This document shows, in pieces, positions 47,481 through 54,887 of a stretch of DNA of 54,887 bases; positions within the stretch are counted from its first letter, which is position 1; each line of letters opens with the position of its first letter. Source of the DNA: Chthoniobacterales bacterium (GTDB lineage: Bacteria > Verrucomicrobiota > Verrucomicrobiia > Chthoniobacterales > JACTMZ01); contig JACSRX010000046.1 in the NCBI GenBank assembly GCA_014879535.1, positions 1 to 54,887 of the forward strand, in the 5' to 3' direction. The position numbers were made by a program, and so were the translations under genes. The notes under the pieces were generated by a model. The model worked only from the letters and a program-made list of their open reading frames with translations, was not told where the DNA came from and made no database searches.

Positions 47481-47876
47481 TCAGTGGTAAAGCACGACGC
47501 CCAAGCCCGGCACGCGGGAAAATTCCTCGACGTTGCTCGTCACGATTCCCATGCCATGAACCAACGCGGTGGCGGCGATCCACAGATCGTTCGTGCCGAT
47601 GAGTTGTCCTCTTGAGGCAAGCGTCCGGTAAAGCTCGCCGTATTTCCAAGAGACATCGCTGTTCCATGCGAGCACGGGGTAGGGTTGGCAAAGTTGCTCC
47701 CAGTCCTTCCGGGGGGAGGCCGACCGTCCGCAGGCCAGTTCGCCCGCGATCGTGAACGTGATGAAGAACGTCTCGCTCGCCCGGTCTGCAAAAAAGCGGT
47801 CGATCATGGCCGTGAGCCCGCGTCTCGCCTCGCGCTCGGCGGCGACGATGAAATTCGTGTCGAGGATCAGGCCCAT
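47481..47876 (-). CDS. vapC: PIN-domain ribonuclease toxin (VapC type)
   Basis: The 131-residue protein begins MGLILDTNFIVAAERE. PIN-domain acidic residues are visible: Asp6 in LDTNF, Glu46 in AGELACG and Asp97 in TNDLWIAATA. The TSNVEEF motif replaces the more usual TxNxxDF. These enzymes cut specific RNAs with magnesium. Start 47876 was chosen because it begins the domain. It overlaps the antitoxin gene by ten bases. Confidence 0.9.
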   Translation of the reverse strand: MGLILDTNFIVAAEREARRGLTAMIDRFFADRASETFFITFTIAGELACGRSASPRKDWEQLCQPYPVLAWNSDVSWKYGELYRTLASRGQLIGTNDLWIAATALVHGMGIVTSNVEEFSRVPGLGVVLYH

Positions 47877-48106
47877 GGATCCTCGGGGTGGGGATCGTGC
47901 GCGGCGGCTTCCTCCAAGGCATCGAGATACTTGCCGCTGACGCCGCTTCCTCCCCGGTGAAAATGTTCGCGCAGCGCCGAACCGGTTGCGGGCGTGTGCT
48001 CCCAAACCGCCCGGCGGACCACTTCCGTGAAGGATTCACCACGGTGCTTGGCCGCCCGGAGCTTCTCATAGGCATCAATTTCCAGCGTGATCGTCTTTGT
48101 TGCCAT
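47867..48106 (-). CDS. vapB: VapB-type antitoxin
   Basis: The 79-residue product begins MATKTITLEIDAYEKLRAAK and has the ESFTEVVRRAV helix of the VAPB_antitox family. The N-terminal strand and helices should form a ribbon-helix-helix DNA-binding dimer, and the acidic C terminus (DPHPEDPWA) should contact the toxin. It overlaps the vapC start by ten bases. A short palindrome directly upstream suggests autoregulation by the VapBC complex. Confidence 0.88.
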   Translation of the reverse strand: MATKTITLEIDAYEKLRAAKHRGESFTEVVRRAVWEHTPATGSALREHFHRGGSGVSGKYLDALEEAAAHDPHPEDPWA

Positions 48107-48120
48107 GCACGAAACGTGCA
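48106..48120. promoter_or_regulatory. Palindrome at the vapB start, probable VapBC operator
   Basis: TGCACG-AAA-CGTGCA is a perfect 6-bp inverted repeat that touches the vapB ATG, and TGCACGAAA recurs directly after it. Antitoxin-toxin complexes commonly bind such sites over their own promoter. An AT-rich segment (CAAATATCATATTTTCG on the coding strand) just upstream could hold the -10 region. Confidence 0.6.
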
Positions 48121-48170
48121 CGAAAATATGATATTTGCAAGATTTTCGATGTTCTCATGACCCCATGCAG

Positions 48171-48201
48171 GCCTGCCGGGGGTTTGGAATTCCCGGCAGG
48201 C
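48171..48201 (-). terminator. Perfect hairpin after the first SRPBCC gene
   Basis: GCCTGCCGGG (48171-48180) pairs exactly with CCCGGCAGGC (48192-48201), ten base pairs around an 11-base loop. It lies 20 bases beyond the stop at 48221 of the minus-strand SRPBCC gene and before vapB. There is no T tract, so termination strength is uncertain. Confidence 0.55.
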
Positions 48202-48220
48202 CCGGTGGCTTGACGGCGGG

Positions 48221-48664
48221 TCAGTTCTGTCCGCCGCAGAAGATTTTGAGCCCCGTTCCGGTCTCGAGGAACGTCTTGAGGCTGGAAAGGACGCGCGGCC
48301 AACCTTGGGAGATTTTGCCCGGCATCGCCGAGGTCTCCGAGAACTTGTCGTGCTTCACCGTCAGGCAGACCATGTCCTCGACTTTCTCGATCTCGATGGT
48401 GACACGCGAGGTGTCCTTGAGGTCGTCGGGGTCGATCCATGTGAGCACGAGGCGTTTCGGGGGCGTGCTTTCGACCACCTCTCCGGTGACCCAGACCTCG
48501 TTGTCGGGGCTGAGGTGCTCCCATTTCGATCCCTGTTTCCAATCGGAAACGTTGGCCAGTCCCCCCCAATACTGGCGCGTGAACTCCGGTTGGCATATCG
48601 CGTCCCACGTCTTCTCGGGTGTGGAACGGATGAATGTTGTGTAAACGAACTCTGGCTTGCTCAT
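48221..48664 (-). CDS. SRPBCC/AHSA1-domain protein, first copy
   Basis: The 147-residue product is a single START-like AHSA1 domain (FVYTTFIRSTPEKTWDAI, RQYWGGLANVSDW, GWPRVLSSLKTFLETG). These form hydrophobic ligand pockets, and many are encoded beside ArsR-type regulators in bacteria. Its start overlaps the ArsR stop by four bases, so translation is coupled. A ligand cannot be named. Confidence 0.87.
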   Translation of the reverse strand: MSKPEFVYTTFIRSTPEKTWDAICQPEFTRQYWGGLANVSDWKQGSKWEHLSPDNEVWVTGEVVESTPPKRLVLTWIDPDDLKDTSRVTIEIEKVEDMVCLTVKHDKFSETSAMPGKISQGWPRVLSSLKTFLETGTGLKIFCGGQN

Positions 48665-48993
48665 GATGTCGGTTTTTTCCTGGTGTTTGTTGTTTCGAGA
48701 CCCTTTTTCAGATCGCTCAACGCCGCAAGGCGATGACTCTCGTATTTGCCGATCCAGCGCTCGTAGATCTCATGCAACGGCACCGGATTCAGATAATGCA
48801 GCTTCTCGCGCCCGCGCCGCACGGTCGTCACCAAGTTCGCCTTCTCCAGCAGAACAAGGTGCTTCGTGACCGCCTGACGCGTCATGTCCAGATGCCCGCA
48901 CAGCTCGGACAGCGTCTGGCCGTTGCACTTGTGCAACTGGTCCAGGAGCTTCCGCCGGCTTGCATCCGCCAAGGCTTTGAACACTGCATCCAT
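48661..48993 (-). CDS. ArsR-type HTH regulator, first copy
   Basis: The 110-residue protein has a winged HTH (MDAVFKALADASRRKLLDQL, LSELCGHLDMTRQAVTKHL). It lacks the metal-binding cysteine motif of metalloregulators and so belongs to the group paired with SRPBCC proteins. It overlaps the SRPBCC gene by four bases. It likely represses this two-gene operon or a distant target. A second such pair is at 51862-52658. Confidence 0.9.
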   Translation of the reverse strand: MDAVFKALADASRRKLLDQLHKCNGQTLSELCGHLDMTRQAVTKHLVLLEKANLVTTVRRGREKLHYLNPVPLHEIYERWIGKYESHRLAALSDLKKGLETTNTRKKPTS

Positions 48994-49065
48994 CGAAGGT
49001 CAAAATATGTAACCAAAAGGTTGCATGTCAAGCGGGGCATTCCGGACTGCAACCTTTGCTGCGGG

Positions 49066-49536
49066 TCAGTCGTCCTTGCCGTCCACGATGGCGAACATCC
49101 CGGCCAGCGTCTCTTCGCGGGCGAGGGCCTCGCGTCCTTGATCCAGATCGTCGCGCCATGTCTGGTCCTCGAGGCGTGGCCGCAGGAGTTGGCGCGCCAC
49201 GGCGATGCCGGACTCCGGAGCCCGGGCGAGTTGGAATGTCACGGGCGTGTTTCCCGTGGGGTGTGTCATGAGCCAAAGGGTGCCGTGTGTGGAGGCGAGT
49301 TCCTCCAAGATGTAGATGTTGAAGTCCGAGTCGATCAACGCCGGCGGACCTGTCAGTGCGTTCAGGCTGGCGATCGAGGCGAAGCCGAGCGTGTGGGCGT
49401 TGGGATAAAGCACCACCGAGGTTGTGCCGTAGATCACGACGACCGGAAAATGCAGGTCTGCAACCGTGGGTTCCGGTTTGGCGCGGCATCCTGCAACAAG
49501 CGCGATGAGGAGCGTCCAACGCATGGTGCGGCGCAT
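49066..49536 (-). CDS. Putative lipoprotein of unknown function
   Basis: The 156-residue product has a basic N terminus (MRRTMRW), a hydrophobic core and the lipobox LVAGC (Cys17), so it is probably a lipid-anchored envelope protein. The mature part contains alternating beta-like strands (FPVVVIYGTTSVVLYP, NIYILEELASTHGTLWLM). No family is recognised. It stands alone, downstream of nothing related, and faces the small secreted protein gene at 49693. Confidence 0.6.
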   Translation of the reverse strand: MRRTMRWTLLIALVAGCRAKPEPTVADLHFPVVVIYGTTSVVLYPNAHTLGFASIASLNALTGPPALIDSDFNIYILEELASTHGTLWLMTHPTGNTPVTFQLARAPESGIAVARQLLRPRLEDQTWRDDLDQGREALAREETLAGMFAIVDGKDD

Positions 49537-49692
49537 GGTCCCTCTCTTTGCGGCGGCGCATCTGTCATTCGGGCCCATGCCTCGATTGCTAGGATCTCAT
49601 GGGAACGAATGCAAGAGGGTGGTTCCCCTCTGCGGGAGACGATCTTCGGCCTTGTGTTCGCCTCCGTCATGGGATGAGTGTTGGAGTCTCCC

Positions 49693-50094
49693 ATGAAATC
49701 ACGGCTTCTACCCCTAGTCGCGTTTCTTGCCCTCGCCTTCGTTCCCGCCCGCGCCCAGGAAAGCACCGCCCTGCCGTTCCCGGTCAGCCTCGGCGGCCAG
49801 GCGGCCACTTACAAGGCAGGCGAGCCGTTCGCGAAGATCGCCAACGCGGTGAAGAACGATGCCGCCATCGAGGTCGGCGCCAAGGAGAGCGGCATGATCA
49901 TCATCAACGTCCACAAGGTGACCGGAAGCGGCGAACCGGTGCAGGGAAGCCAGCCGGCGGTCATTCTGCTGCAAGGAACGACGAAGGGCGCGCTCGACGG
50001 AACCATGGATCAGCAGAAGCTCGCGCCGGGCAACTACCTGCTGAGCGTGGTGGCCGATGGCAACACCGCTTCCATCCTGTTCGAGGTGGAGTAA
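49693..50094 (+). CDS. Small secreted protein of unknown function
   Basis: The start at 49693 gives a clear signal peptide (MKSRLLPLVAFLALAFVPARA) and a 133-residue product. The mature part has short beta-like strands (MIIINVHKVTG, AVILLQGTTKG, YLLSVVADGN) and may be one beta-sandwich. No catalytic motif is seen. The start codon sits in a CATGGGA/TCCCATG inverted repeat (49668-49695), which could modulate translation. Confidence 0.6.
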   Translation: MKSRLLPLVAFLALAFVPARAQESTALPFPVSLGGQAATYKAGEPFAKIANAVKNDAAIEVGAKESGMIIINVHKVTGSGEPVQGSQPAVILLQGTTKGALDGTMDQQKLAPGNYLLSVVADGNTASILFEVE

Positions 50095-50121
50095 AACCCA
50101 AAGGCATACTCGGCGGACGTG

Positions 50122-51027
50122 ATGAAGCGCCTGAGTCCCGATTCCGACGCCTCACGGGATCTCGCTTCCGGACGCTATCGCATTCGAAGGCTCGATGCAG
50201 CCGGGATTGCGGCGATTCCAATCCCGTGGATGCGCGAGGAGGGTTGGAATCCCGGCCTTCACGACGAGGAGACGTTTTATGCCGCCGATCCTCAAGGCTT
50301 CCTGGTCGGGGAACTCGACGGCGTGCCCATCGCGACGGTGAGCGCCGTTCGTTACGGTGACACCTTCGGATTCATCGGCTGTTACATCGTGTCCGCCCCG
50401 TTCCGAGGACGCGGTTACGGCATGGCGATCCACGAGGCGGCGCGACGGCATCTCGAAGGATGCACCCAAGGCGGTGATGGTGTGCTCGCCAATGTGGACA
50501 TCTACCGGAAGATCGGGCGCGCTTGCGCCTACAGGAACGCACGCTTCGAGGGTGTCAAACAAGGCGGTGACTGGGCGCCGTCCATCCCGCTGCAGGATGC
50601 CCGCGAGGTTTCGTTTGAAGCCCTCGCAGCACTCGATCGTGCCTGCTTTCCCGCGCCGCGCGCGGAGTTCCTCCGGGCATGGATCCATCAACCCGATGCT
50701 TCCGCTCTGGCTGCCGTGGCGCCCGGGGACCCAGCGACGCTCGATGGCTACGGCGTCGTCCGGCGCTGTTTCCGCGGATGGAAGATCGGCCCGCTCTTCG
50801 CAAGGAAGGCGGGCGTGGCGGAGGCCGTCTTCCGCGGATTGGTGGACCGCATCCCAGCCGGTGATCCGTTCGTCTTAGACATCGCCGAGCCCAATGAGGC
50901 CGCGAAGGCCCTTGTCGGGCGCCATGGCATGACCGAGGTATTCGCCACCGCGCGGATGTATACCGGCCCGTTTCCGAAAGTCCGCCTCGACTGGATTTAC
51001 GGCGTCACGACGTTCGAGCTCGGCTGA
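50122..51027 (+). CDS. GNAT-family N-acetyltransferase, two-domain
   Basis: The 301-residue product has an N-terminal GNAT domain with the acetyl-CoA loop FRGRGYGMAIH and a second, weaker acetyltransferase-like half (about 150-300, FVLDIAEPNEAAKALVGRHG). This layout matches the Acetyltransf_1 plus Acetyltransf_18 type. An in-frame GTG at 50119 is an alternative start. Substrate is unknown. It follows the secreted protein gene by 27 bases. Confidence 0.82.
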   Translation: MKRLSPDSDASRDLASGRYRIRRLDAAGIAAIPIPWMREEGWNPGLHDEETFYAADPQGFLVGELDGVPIATVSAVRYGDTFGFIGCYIVSAPFRGRGYGMAIHEAARRHLEGCTQGGDGVLANVDIYRKIGRACAYRNARFEGVKQGGDWAPSIPLQDAREVSFEALAALDRACFPAPRAEFLRAWIHQPDASALAAVAPGDPATLDGYGVVRRCFRGWKIGPLFARKAGVAEAVFRGLVDRIPAGDPFVLDIAEPNEAAKALVGRHGMTEVFATARMYTGPFPKVRLDWIYGVTTFELG

Positions 51028-51039
51028 CGTTTTTCAGCC

Positions 51040-51603
51040 TCAGACGCGCAGCGAGCTGCGGAAGCCCCGGACGCCGTAATACGACTGGGCGCCATTGTGG
51101 CCCGTGAAGATGCGGCTGTAGCGGCGCTCGGCGTAGAGCGCGCCGCCGAGCTTGCGGATGTCCGGCGGCGTGGCGATCCAGCTCGATGTTTTCAGGTCGA
51201 ATTCTCCGAGCTTCTGCAACGCGAGGTATTCGTCCTCCGTCAGGAGCCCGACACCCATTTCCGTCGCCATGTCCATCGCCGTGGTCTTGGGCCGGTGTTC
51301 CTTGCGCGATTCCCAACCCGCGCGGTCGTAGCACACGCTGCGTCGTCCGGCGGGGCTTTCCGGCGAGCAATCGTTGAAGACGAATTCGCCGGTCTTTTTG
51401 TCGTGTCCGACGACATCCGGTTCGCCTCCGGTCTCCTCCATCTGGTGGAGCGACCAGAGCTTGTCCGGCTTGGCTTCGAGGCGTGCCTGCACTTTGGCCC
51501 AGTCGAGCCCCTTGTGGCGTCCGGGATTTTTCCCGAAGCGCGTCTTCAGGGTGGCGAGCAACGCGTCGCTCTGCTTCGGGGACATTGCCTTTTTGGTTTT
51601 CAT
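51040..51603 (-). CDS. DUF4256 family protein
   Basis: The 187-residue product carries the conserved DUF4256 segments FGKNPGRHKGLDW, LWSLHQMEETGGEPDVV, FNDCSPESPAGRRSVCYD and GVRGFRSSLRV. It has no signal peptide or membrane helix. The family has no established function. It is convergent with the GNAT gene, 12 bases apart, and lies four bases after the small membrane protein stop on the minus strand. Confidence 0.85.
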   Translation of the reverse strand: MKTKKAMSPKQSDALLATLKTRFGKNPGRHKGLDWAKVQARLEAKPDKLWSLHQMEETGGEPDVVGHDKKTGEFVFNDCSPESPAGRRSVCYDRAGWESRKEHRPKTTAMDMATEMGVGLLTEDEYLALQKLGEFDLKTSSWIATPPDIRKLGGALYAERRYSRIFTGHNGAQSYYGVRGFRSSLRV

Positions 51604-51607
51604 GACG

Positions 51608-51829
51608 TTATTGCGGGGGCGTGCCGGAACTCTTCGAGAAAAGCCGTGTCAGGACGTGGCCCTTCCACATCAACAACCCCGAGAGCAGGATCACCGGCAT
51701 GTAGAAGTATCGGAAGAAGGGGAGGTATTGGACGGTTTCCTCGGGCGGACCGTAGATGTAGCCGAGCAGTGACAGGCCGAAGAGGATGTGAATCCATCGC
51801 AGGATCGTTCGTTTGGTGTTCGGTTTCAT
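51608..51829 (-). CDS. Small two-helix membrane protein
   Basis: The 73-residue product has two hydrophobic segments (ILRWIHILFGLSLLGYIYG and YFYMPVILLSGLLMW) separated by a short loop containing GPPEETVQYLP. Its charge pattern suggests an inner-membrane protein. It lies 32 bases after the SRPBCC gene and four bases before the DUF4256 gene. It may belong to the ArsR/SRPBCC transcript. Confidence 0.7.
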   Translation of the reverse strand: MKPNTKRTILRWIHILFGLSLLGYIYGPPEETVQYLPFFRYFYMPVILLSGLLMWKGHVLTRLFSKSSGTPPQ

Positions 51830-51861
51830 GATGGGTTGATGATGGCTTTTACAGCAAACGA

Positions 51862-52329
51862 TTATATCAGCTTCTCCATGATTTCCTGCAGTGTGTCGTG
51901 AGCCATGTTGAGGCCGTAGGCGAAGGGCATCTGCAGCAACTGGTCCCTGTGCCCCGGTGATTCATAGACGACATGGATCCGGAGCTTGCTTGTGTCGCCG
52001 GTGAGCGCCTCGAATTCGAGCAGCTCCAACTGGACGCCGAAAGGCGCCCCGTCCATCTCGAAGGTCCGGGTGATCTTCCGGTTCGGGGTGAACTCATGGA
52101 TGACGCCGTGGGCTTGGAAGATCACGTTGCCCTGCGGATCGGAGGTTTCGATGCGGTAGCCGCCGTGCGGCTTGCATTCCAGCTTCAGCACCTTCGTGCC
52201 CATCCATTGCTCCAGGAGGTCGGCTTCCACATACGCCCGGAAAAGCAACTCCACCGGCAGGTCGAACTCGCGGGTGATCGTCAGGTCCTGCTTGCCGTCC
52301 TCGGCAGCGATCTTCGTTTTGGGTTCCAT
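51862..52329 (-). CDS. SRPBCC/AHSA1-domain protein, second copy
   Basis: The 155-residue product is one AHSA1-type domain (LTITREFDLPVELLFRAY, LLEQWMGTKVLKLECKPHGG, FTPNRKITRTFEM) ending DTLQEIMEKLI. ATG 52329 begins the domain. It lies five bases after the ArsR stop, forming a second ArsR-SRPBCC pair that resembles 48221-48993 in layout but not closely in sequence. Confidence 0.87.
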   Translation of the reverse strand: MEPKTKIAAEDGKQDLTITREFDLPVELLFRAYVEADLLEQWMGTKVLKLECKPHGGYRIETSDPQGNVIFQAHGVIHEFTPNRKITRTFEMDGAPFGVQLELLEFEALTGDTSKLRIHVVYESPGHRDQLLQMPFAYGLNMAHDTLQEIMEKLI

Positions 52330-52334
52330 GGGCG

Positions 52335-52658
52335 TTATTTCCGGTTTTTGAATTTCTTCATGACGTTTTCCAGCTTGCTGAACCGGCCTTCCCACATCAT
52401 GCGGAACGGTTCGAGGAATTCGGCGATTTCCTTCATCTTCCCGGGGTTCAGGTGGTAGCGGATTTCCCGCCCGTGCTGCTCCTGCTCCAGCAGATCGCAC
52501 TCGGTGAGAATCTGCAGGTGACGTGAAACGGTCGGCCGGGCTGTGTCGAAGTTCGCCGCGATGGCGCCCGCGGTCATGGACTGCGCCGCCACGAGCAGCA
52601 AAATGGCCCGCCGGGTCGGATCGGCAATGGCCTGGAATGGATCGCGTCGGAGGTTCAT
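52335..52658 (-). CDS. ArsR-type HTH regulator, second copy
   Basis: The 107-residue protein has the winged HTH ([38 protein letters not shown]-like pattern read as [17 protein letters not shown]), with no metal-binding cysteines. A C-terminal basic helix ([13 protein letters not shown]) follows. Directly upstream, AGTGACTAC (52670-52678) and GTAGTCATT (52687-52695) contain an inverted GACTAC/GTAGTC pair, a likely operator for this repressor. Confidence 0.88.
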   Translation of the reverse strand: MNLRRDPFQAIADPTRRAILLLVAAQSMTAGAIAANFDTARPTVSRHLQILTECDLLEQEQHGREIRYHLNPGKMKEIAEFLEPFRMMWEGRFSKLENVMKKFKNRK

Positions 52659-52669
52659 TGCGTAGCTGA

Positions 52670-52695
52670 GTGACTACAAAATAAGCGTAGTCATT
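52670..52695. promoter_or_regulatory. Inverted repeat upstream of the second arsR gene
   Basis: TGACTAC (52672-52678) and GTAGTCA (52687-52693) are exact inverted repeats with an eight-base spacer containing AAATAAGC. They lie just upstream of the ArsR start at 52658. ArsR-type repressors bind such sites over their own promoters. Confidence 0.6.
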
Positions 52696-52728
52696 CCTCT
52701 ACGCAATGATTTTCCCGAATCGCACACT

Positions 52729-54507
52729 CTACCGCCCTCCCGAGGTTCCATCCAACAGGGTCAAGGTCACGCGTCGCACATCCATCACGGATTTCCCGGG
52801 GATCTCGATCGCCCGCAGCGTGAGGGGGGCTTTCCCGGCGGGAAGCGTGATTTCGCCGAGCTTGAGGGTGCGGAACTCCTTCATCTGTGACTCGCCGTTC
52901 GGGCGCGGAAGGGTGTCCTGGTTCGTGTTGAGCGGAGGATCCCAGCCCGGCTCGACCTTGCCGGTGAGTCGGGCGTCCTTGAATGAAAGCTCCACGGTCG
53001 AGCCCGCGTCGTCCATGGGACATGTGTAGTCGATGCTCGCCTCGTATTTTCCGGCGGTGTGGACATCGACCAGCCAATCCATGCGGTCATCCTTGCCCGT
53101 CCAGTTCACGAAGTAGGAGCAGTTCGGGGCGTCGTCGCTGCGCCTCACGTTGCCGTGCGGCTTGCCGTCGCGGGCGGGGAGCATGGTGATGGGAAACTCG
53201 CGGTAGCCGACGGGAATCGGACGCGGGTCCACGGCGCCGCCGGGGCCTGTGTTCCCGCCGAGCATCTCTTCCTGCCATGAACGGACGGCGGCGGTGAGCT
53301 TTGCGGCAATTTCAGGCTCCGAGTCGTTGATCGGCTTGGTCTGTCCGGGATCGGCGATCATGTCGAAAAGCTGTCCGGCGCTGTCGAGCAGATGCGCCTG
53401 CGTGCGCACGGCGACTTTGCCGTCCCAGATGGTGAAGATCATGCGGTCCGGCCAATCGACCTCCTCCTGCTTGAGCAGCGGGGACAGATCGCGGCCGTCC
53501 AGGGGCTTGTCCCCGGTCCGTTGGATGCCTGCGAGCGCGGTGAGCGTGGGCAGGAGGTCGATCGCGCCGGCAATCTGCGGCACCGTGGTGCCGGCCGGGA
53601 TCTTTGCGGGCCAGCTCAGGTAGCAGACCGAGCGCACGCCGCCATCATCCGTGCTGCCCTTCCTTCCCTTCATCCCGCCGGTCCAGCGCATCGTGTTCGG
53701 GCCGTTGTCCGAGAAATAGACGACGATCGTGTTTTCCTCGACGCCGAGCTCGCGCAGTTTCTCCAGGATGCGGCCCACGTTCATGTCCTGGTTCTCCATC
53801 ATGGCGAGCGCGCAGCGGGTTTGGTCCTGCTCTTCCTCGTCGGGTGCGGTTGCGCGCTGGGTGAGTTGCTTGTCCTTGAACCGCTCCCAGTCGCCCTCCG
53901 GCGCCGCCCAAGGGGAGTGCGGCGTGGTGAAGGGCACGTAGCAGAGGAACGGCTTGTCCTTGTTCCTCCCGATGAAGGCGAGGGCGCGGTCCGTGCAGAC
54001 ATCCACGATGTAGCCCTGCGTGCGGACCATGCGGCCGTTCTCCTCGAGCGGCGCGTCGAAGTATTCGCCCCAGTGCCCGGACGTGTAGCCGAAGAACTCG
54101 TCGAAGCCCCGCGCCATCGGGTGGTAGGGCCACTGGCTCCCATTGTGCCATTTGCCGAAACAGCCCGTGGCATAGCCTGCTGCCTTGAAGGCATCTGCAA
54201 ATGTCTTCTCGTCCAGGTCCAGCCGCTCATGCCCGGTGGAAACACCGCGGACACCGCCGCGCAGGTGATAGCGTCCGGTGAGAACCTCCGCGCGCGTGGG
54301 CGAGCACACGGGTTGGACGAAAAACCGGTCCAGCGAGACACCGTGGCGTGCGATCGAGTCGATATTCGGCGTGTTGACCTGCGTGTTGCCCGAGTGGCTG
54401 AAATCCCCCCAGCCCGCATCATCCGCGAGGAAGATGACGACATTGGGCGGCGCCGCCGAAAGCTTCACGGCGAAGATCAACGACAGCAGGCCGGTGGTCA
54501 GTTTCAT
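52729..54507 (-). CDS. Secreted sulfatase, formylglycine-dependent, second copy
   Basis: The 592-residue product has a signal peptide (MKLTTGLLSLIFAVKLSA) and the sulfatase metal site FLADDAGWGD. The activation motif CSPTR is at 68-72. A C-terminal 130-residue part beyond the usual sulfatase fold (GKYEASIDYTCPMDD, AGSTVELSFKD) looks like a beta-sandwich, perhaps carbohydrate-binding. The start at 54507 was preferred to an upstream arginine-rich extension. It overlaps the DUF1801 gene by four bases. It is only distantly similar to the sulfatase at 3663-5210 and likely has a different substrate. Confidence 0.88.
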   Translation of the reverse strand: MKLTTGLLSLIFAVKLSAAPPNVVIFLADDAGWGDFSHSGNTQVNTPNIDSIARHGVSLDRFFVQPVCSPTRAEVLTGRYHLRGGVRGVSTGHERLDLDEKTFADAFKAAGYATGCFGKWHNGSQWPYHPMARGFDEFFGYTSGHWGEYFDAPLEENGRMVRTQGYIVDVCTDRALAFIGRNKDKPFLCYVPFTTPHSPWAAPEGDWERFKDKQLTQRATAPDEEEQDQTRCALAMMENQDMNVGRILEKLRELGVEENTIVVYFSDNGPNTMRWTGGMKGRKGSTDDGGVRSVCYLSWPAKIPAGTTVPQIAGAIDLLPTLTALAGIQRTGDKPLDGRDLSPLLKQEEVDWPDRMIFTIWDGKVAVRTQAHLLDSAGQLFDMIADPGQTKPINDSEPEIAAKLTAAVRSWQEEMLGGNTGPGGAVDPRPIPVGYREFPITMLPARDGKPHGNVRRSDDAPNCSYFVNWTGKDDRMDWLVDVHTAGKYEASIDYTCPMDDAGSTVELSFKDARLTGKVEPGWDPPLNTNQDTLPRPNGESQMKEFRTLKLGEITLPAGKAPLTLRAIEIPGKSVMDVRRVTLTLLDGTSGGR

Positions 54508-54887
54508 GAACGGGAAGACCCCTTTGCGGGGTGTTTGCGGAGGCCCTTGGTGACGGATTCGTATTCCTTGATGAATCCGCGGACCGAGACGTTCCGGACG
54601 AACTTGCCGATCACGTCGAGTGCCAGGTCCCCGATCTTCCGGAAGCGCACGCAGGCCTTCCCCATGTCGAGCTTCTTGCCGGTCTTCGCCCATGCCGCCC
54701 GGAACGCCTTTTCGCGCTCCGGGCCGTAAATGCATCCGAGATACACGGACATGTGGTGCTTCTGCGAGGCGAGGCCCGCGAAGGGCAGCGGCTGGCGCGG
54801 GTCGCAGTGGTAGCCCGGCGGATACACCCGGTGCGGCACGTAGTATCCGATCATTCCATACTGCATCCCTTCCTCGAAAAGCGGATC
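54504..54887 (-). CDS. DUF1801 domain protein, 5' end beyond window
   Basis: The frame stays open to the right edge and codes DPLFEEGMQYGMIGYYVPH, which is internal to the DUF1801 fold. The visible 127 residues are therefore a C-terminal fragment, and the internal ATG at 54866 is unlikely to be the start. PLPFAGLASQKHHMSVYL and KACVRFRKIGDL are conserved family segments. It overlaps the downstream sulfatase start by four bases. Function of the family is mostly unknown, with some members linked to iron handling. Confidence 0.82.
   Translation of the reverse strand, partial: DPLFEEGMQYGMIGYYVPHRVYPPGYHCDPRQPLPFAGLASQKHHMSVYLGCIYGPEREKAFRAAWAKTGKKLDMGKACVRFRKIGDLALDVIGKFVRNVSVRGFIKEYESVTKGLRKHPAKGSSRS

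Noticed and set aside
48661-48993. Reading the ArsR-SRPBCC pair as a toxin-antitoxin system
   Set aside because: SRPBCC proteins are ligand-binding and the arrangement is a common regulator-target operon; a real VapBC pair lies nearby.

Overview
The window looks like a chromosome segment from a GC-rich bacterium of the Verrucomicrobiota, by inference and without a phylogenetic marker. The basis is the combination of a PEP-CTERM protein, autotransporter-type beta-strand repeat proteins, a prepilin-like protein with a C-terminal DGH motif, many exported flavoproteins and sulfatases, DUF5069, and recurring DPDGDG-type calcium-loop motifs. Shine-Dalgarno signals are mostly weak, so several starts rest on signal peptides rather than ribosome binding sites. 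There is no insertion sequence, prophage, CRISPR array or rRNA.

Region 1 (1-12530). A tRNA-Gly is cut by the left edge and followed by about 700 bases without a convincing gene. A tightly packed minus-strand cluster of seven genes then runs from 12530 down to 792: DUF1861 glycosidase-like protein, sialate-O-acetylesterase-type SGNH enzyme, small secreted protein, FAD oxidoreductase (type B), esterase, sulfatase, FAD oxidoreductase (type A). An AraC-type regulator is divergent from its head.

Region 2 (12736-29854). This plus-strand run holds the AraC regulator, a CstA-type transporter, a small HTH plus alpha-CTD-like protein, a beta-strand repeat surface protein and a GH130 enzyme. It continues with a second FAD oxidoreductase pair (B then A), two SGNH hydrolases and a large secreted protein of unknown function. 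The last five genes overlap by 4 or 20 bases. The two clusters look like parallel extracellular carbohydrate-processing loci, each with the same two flavoprotein types, ester-removing enzymes and a beta-propeller glycosidase or phosphorylase. No SusC/SusD pair is present; a GPH sugar symporter (31260-29836) closes the region.

Region 3 (31424-39611). Surface and secreted proteins: a prepilin-like protein, a beta-strand repeat protein fused to an SGNH hydrolase, a divergent PEP-CTERM repeat protein followed by a strong terminator, and an AA10-CBM2-GH18 protein joining a lytic polysaccharide monooxygenase to a chitinase.

Region 4 (39639-54887). Housekeeping and stress genes: DUF5069, an EmrAB-like efflux pair with a divergent LysR regulator, OxyR divergent from katG with a full four-element OxyR-like operator between them, a cupin, a VapBC-type toxin-antitoxin pair, two ArsR plus SRPBCC pairs, a lipoprotein, a GNAT enzyme, DUF4256, a second sulfatase, and a DUF1801 gene cut by the right edge.

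The best candidate for an undescribed system is the duplicated type A/type B exported flavoprotein pair with its SGNH, sulfatase and beta-propeller partners. The repeat-SGNH fusion and the HTH-alphaCTD protein are secondary candidates.
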